Positions 60,575-64,000 of a stretch of DNA of 64,000 nt are shown piece after piece (the stretch's first letter is position 1; the number at the start of each line of letters is the position of its first letter). The notes beneath the pieces are model-generated. The model was not told the origin of the DNA, made no database searches, and was given only the letters and a program-made list of their open reading frames with translations. This DNA comes from Daphnia pulex (lineage: Eukaryota; Arthropoda; Branchiopoda; Diplostraca; Daphniidae): positions 1,054,001 to 1,118,000 of the forward strand of contig NC_060026.1 of the NCBI RefSeq assembly GCF_021134715.1, in the 5' to 3' direction. The position numbers were made by a program, and so were the translations under genes.

Positions 60575-63254
60575 AGGAAAATTGGAAATAGGAAATAAGA
60601 AAATTGGAAATAGGAAATAGGAAAATAGGAAAAAGGAAAATAGAAAATAGGAAAATAGGAAATAGGAAATAGGAAATAGGAAAATTGGAAATAGGAAATA
60701 GGAAAATAGGAAATAGGAAAATAGGAAAAAGGAAAATAGAAAATAGAAAAATAGGTAATAGGAAATAGGAAAATAGGAAATAGGAAATAGGAAATAGGAT
60801 ATTATAAAATTAGGAAATAGGAATATAGGAAAATAGGAAATAGGAAAATAGGAAATAGGAAAATAGGAAATAGGAAAATAGGAAATAGGAAAATAGGAAA
60901 ATAGGAAATAGGAAATAGGAAATAGGAAATAGGAAAATTGGAAATAGGAAATAGGAAAATAGGAAATAGGAAAATAGGAAAATAGGAAAAAGGAAAATAG
61001 AAAATAGAAAAATAGGTAATAGGAAATAGGAAAATAGGAAATAGGAAATAGGATATTATGAAATTAGGAAATAGGAAAATAGGAAATAGGAAAATAGGAA
61101 AATAGGAAAATAGGAAAATAGGAAAATAGGAAAATAGGAAAATAGGAAAATAGGAAAATAAGAAAAAAGGAAAATATGAAATAGGAAAATAGGAAATAAG
61201 ATAATAGGAAATAGGAAAATATGAAATAGGAAAATAGGAAAAAAGGGAATAGGAAAATAGGAAAGAGGAAAATAGGAGATATTAAAATAGGAGAATTGGA
61301 AATAGGAAAATAGGAAAATAGGAAAACAGGAAAATAGGAAAATAGGAAAATAGGAAAATAGGAATATAGGAAATAGGAAATTAGGAAATAGGAAATAGAA
61401 AATAGGAAAATAGGAAAATAGGAAATAGGAAAATTGAAAATAGGAAAATAGGAAAATAGGAAAATAGGAAATAGGAAAATAGGAAATAGGAAATAGGAAA
61501 ATTTGAAAAAGGAAAAAATTTAAATAGGAAAATAGGAAATCAGGAAATAGGAAAATAGGAAATAGGAAATAGTAAATAAGAAAATAGGAAATTAGAAAAT
61601 AGAAAATAGGAAATAGGAAAATAGGAAAATAGGAAAATAGGAAATAGGAAATAGGAAATAAGAAAATAGGAAATATGAAAATAGGAAATAGGAAAATAGG
61701 ACATATGAAAATAGGAAAAAGGAAAATAGAAAATAGGAAAATAGGTAATAGGAAATAAGAAAATAGGAAATAGGAAATAGGAAAATAGGACATAGGAAAA
61801 TAGGAAAAAGGAAAATAGAAAATAGGAAAATAGGTAATAGGAAATAGGAAAATAGGAAAATAGGAAATCGGAAAATAGGAAATAGGAAAATAGGAAATAG
61901 GAAATAGGAAAAAGGAAATTAGGAAATAGGAAATAGGATATTATAAAATTAGGAAAATAGGAAATAGGAAAATAGGAAATATGAAAATAGGAAATAGGAA
62001 AATAGGACATATGAAAATAGGAAAAAGGAAAATAGAAAATAGGAAAATAGGTAATAGGAAATAAGAAAATAGGAAATAGGAAATAGGAAAATAGGACATA
62101 GGAAAATAGGAAAAAGGAAAATAGAAAATAGGAAAATAGGTAATAGGAAATAGGAAAATAGGAAATAGGAAATAGGAAATAGGATATTATGAAATTAGGA
62201 AATAAGAAAATAGGAAATAGGAAAATCGGAAAATAAGAAATCGGAAATAGGAAAAAGGAAATAGGAAAATAGGAAATAGGAAAATAGGTAATAGGAAATA
62301 GGAAAATAGGAAAATAGGAAATCGGAAAATAGGAAATAGGAAAATAGGAAATAGGAAATAGGAAAAAGGAAATTAGGAAATAGGAAATAGGAAATAGGAT
62401 ATTATAAAATTAGGAAAATAGGAAATAGGAAAATAGGAAATATGAAAATAGGAAATAGGAAAATAGGACATATGAAAATAGGAAAAAGGAAAATAGAAAA
62501 TAGGAAAATAGGTAATAGGAAATAAGAAAATAGGAAATAGGAAATAGGAAAATAGGACATAGGAAAATAGGAAAAAGGAAAATAGAAAATAGGAAAATAG
62601 GAAAATAGGTAATAGGAAATAGGAAAATAGGAAATAGGAAATAGGAAATAGGATATTTTGAAATTAGGAAATAGGAAAATAGGAAATAGGAAAATCGGAA
62701 AATAAGAAATCGGAAATAGGAAAAAGGAAATAGGAAAATAGGAAATAGGAAAATAGAAAATAGGAAAATAGGAAATAGGAAATAGGAAAATTGGAAATAG
62801 GAAATAGGAAATAGGAAAAAAGGAAAATAGAAAATAGAAAAATAGGTAATAGGAAATAGGAAAATAGGAAATAGGATATTATGAAATTAGGAAATAGGAA
62901 AATAGGAAATAGGAAAATAGGAAAATAGGAAAATAGGAAATAGGAAATAAGAAAAAAGGAAATAGGAAAATAGAAAATAGGAAAATTTGAAAATAGGAAA
63001 TAGGAAAATAGAAAAAAGGAAAATAGGAAAATAGGAAAATAGGAAAATAGGAAAATAGGAAATAGGAAAATAGGAAAATTATAGGAAATAGTAAAATAGG
63101 AAAATAGGAAATAGGAAATAGGAAATAGGAAATAGGAAAATAGGAAATGGGAAAATAGGAAATAGGAAAATAGGAAATAGGAAATTAGGAAATAGGAAAA
63201 TAGGAAATTAGGAAATAAGAAAATAGGAAAATAGGAAATAGGAAATAGGAAAGG
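60575..63254 (+). repeat. GGAAATA / GGAAAATA tandem array
   Basis: Seven- and eight-base units mix freely, with variants TGGAAATA, GGTAATA, GGACATA and GGATATTATAAAATTA. C is almost absent from the plus strand. Larger blocks recur about 460-470 bp apart (61936 and 62397; 62227 and 62696). Minus-strand frames rich in Tyr, Phe, Ile and Ser come from the reverse complement of the unit and are not genes. Confidence 0.95.
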
Positions 63255-63597
63255 AGTTTTCCACCGCCGCTTACCGTTTTGGTCACAGAGCATGTAACAG
63301 GTGTTATACATTTATAGGAGGAGACAAATCAACAATCAACAACAACATTCCATAAATAAAAAATAAAATCTTCAGGGCTCAGTTAAATTTCATGAGAGCG
63401 GTCGGGACGTAGCACTCCGTCGACTACGCGCAATTGACTAATATTCAACTGTTCAACCCGTTCTACTATAAAGTGCGATTTCGGCAAACTGGATGCTGTT
63501 GGCAACGCCCACGAAAACCCGACACGTCCTTCATCATTTCAGTTGATTTGATAAATTAATAACTACGATTTAGTTTACTTTCTCCCTTCACGAAAAA
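63255..63597. other. Unique sequence after the repeats
   Basis: Ordinary-looking unique DNA, the flank of a possible gene starting at 63598. No RNA gene or repeat was recognised. Confidence 0.4.
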
Positions 63598-63708
63598 ATG
63601 GTCAGCAGGTTAACAATATCGCCTGTTTCAGCTCTCGAGAAATCAAATCTGGAGTGGGAAATAACGAGGCCAACTTCTTTCTTTCACTGTCCTCAAACAG
63701 ATCTACCA
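63598..63708 (+). CDS. Possible first exon of an unidentified gene (partial)
   Basis: An ATG in an A-rich context (ACGAAAAAATGG) opens 37 codons, including MVSRLTISPVSALEKSNLEW, that end cleanly before a donor-like CCA|GTAAATTT. No further exon could be placed in the remaining 290 bases, and the sequence has no motif I recognise. Support is only the start, the open frame and the donor, so this is a weak call. Confidence 0.25.
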
Positions 63709-64000
63709 GTAAATTTATTTTTATTTATATCATGAGCTCCGCTTCGTGAGTGCCCGGTCTGATTACAGAGATAGGGACATCAAGGACATTTATGTCGGAA
63801 TTTTGTCCGATTACTCATTAGCAAATGACGTTCTTGGTTCGGTTGGTAGCGGCATCATTGTTCATTGACAATTAATTCCTGCGTTCGAATATTGGTTACC
63901 GCTTCTGGTACGAAATAAATGACGTCAACATTCGTTTCACTTCCGGTGAGATTCGCCGATAACACTCGGTACTATCCTCAGTCAATTTCTTATCAAATTT
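63709..64000. other. Unique sequence with a weak tRNA-like stretch
   Basis: Around 63836-63900 the plus strand reads GGTTCGGTTGGTAGCGGCAT and later GCGTTCGAAT, faintly like tRNA boxes A and B. No arms pair convincingly. Nothing else was recognised up to the window end. Confidence 0.2.

Noticed and set aside
60575..63254. Telomeric repeat
   Set aside because: The unit does not match the arthropod TTAGG telomere repeat, and unique DNA follows it.
60575..63311. Minus-strand frames rich in Tyr, Phe, Ile and Ser, resembling membrane proteins
   Set aside because: They come from the reverse complement of GGAAATA units; the hydrophobicity follows from the repeat.
63836..63900. tRNA gene at the right edge
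   Set aside because: Only loose box A and box B resemblance; no arms pair convincingly.

Overview
The window looks like nuclear DNA of an arthropod, most likely a crustacean such as a water flea (Daphnia). That is an inference: intron-rich genes with short GT-AG introns, TATA-driven tandem chymotrypsin-like genes, a copine and a FAM162 homologue, next to very large satellite arrays. Nothing prokaryotic is present.

Left part (1-18.3 kb). Four small satellite blocks (about 182, 183, 192 and 190 bp periods) fill 1-3060. A gene island follows: a FAM162-type mitochondrial membrane protein (+, 4614-5199), a divergent copine (-, 5331-7233), a RING-finger/coiled-coil protein (-, 8347-9589), a complete chymotrypsin-like S1 protease gene (+, 11375-12910), and a tandem paralogue (+, 13873-17566) broken by a frameshift and by a 2,189-bp DNA transposon in exon 6. 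A decayed, truncated minus-strand gene (17693-18298) ends where the repeats begin. The two protease genes share a 50-bp upstream module plus TATA box, so they probably had the same digestive-type expression before the second decayed.

Repeat part (18.3-63.25 kb). Order: a Tc1-like terminal repeat and a hairpin; satellite A (about 174 bp) in forward orientation; satellite B (173 bp); satellite A in reverse orientation, interrupted by a 784-bp CCCAG-ended transposon; a pentamer array (AGAAC/AGCAC); a G-poor CTC-rich array, interrupted by a 1,576-bp CCCAG-ended fold-back element; satellite B again; and a GGAAATA/GGAAAATA array. The many long open frames here, on both strands, come from repeats that contain no stop codons and are not genes. 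The last 750 bp return to unique DNA with one possible first exon.

Best leads: the transposon-broken protease with its own decaying cargo gene, the two CCCAG-ended elements that both carry tRNA-like sequence, the mirror layout of satellites A and B, three strand-asymmetric simple arrays that each nearly lack one base per strand, and a copine that has lost metal-binding residues. No clearly new multi-gene system is visible. The long arrays may also contain assembly errors.
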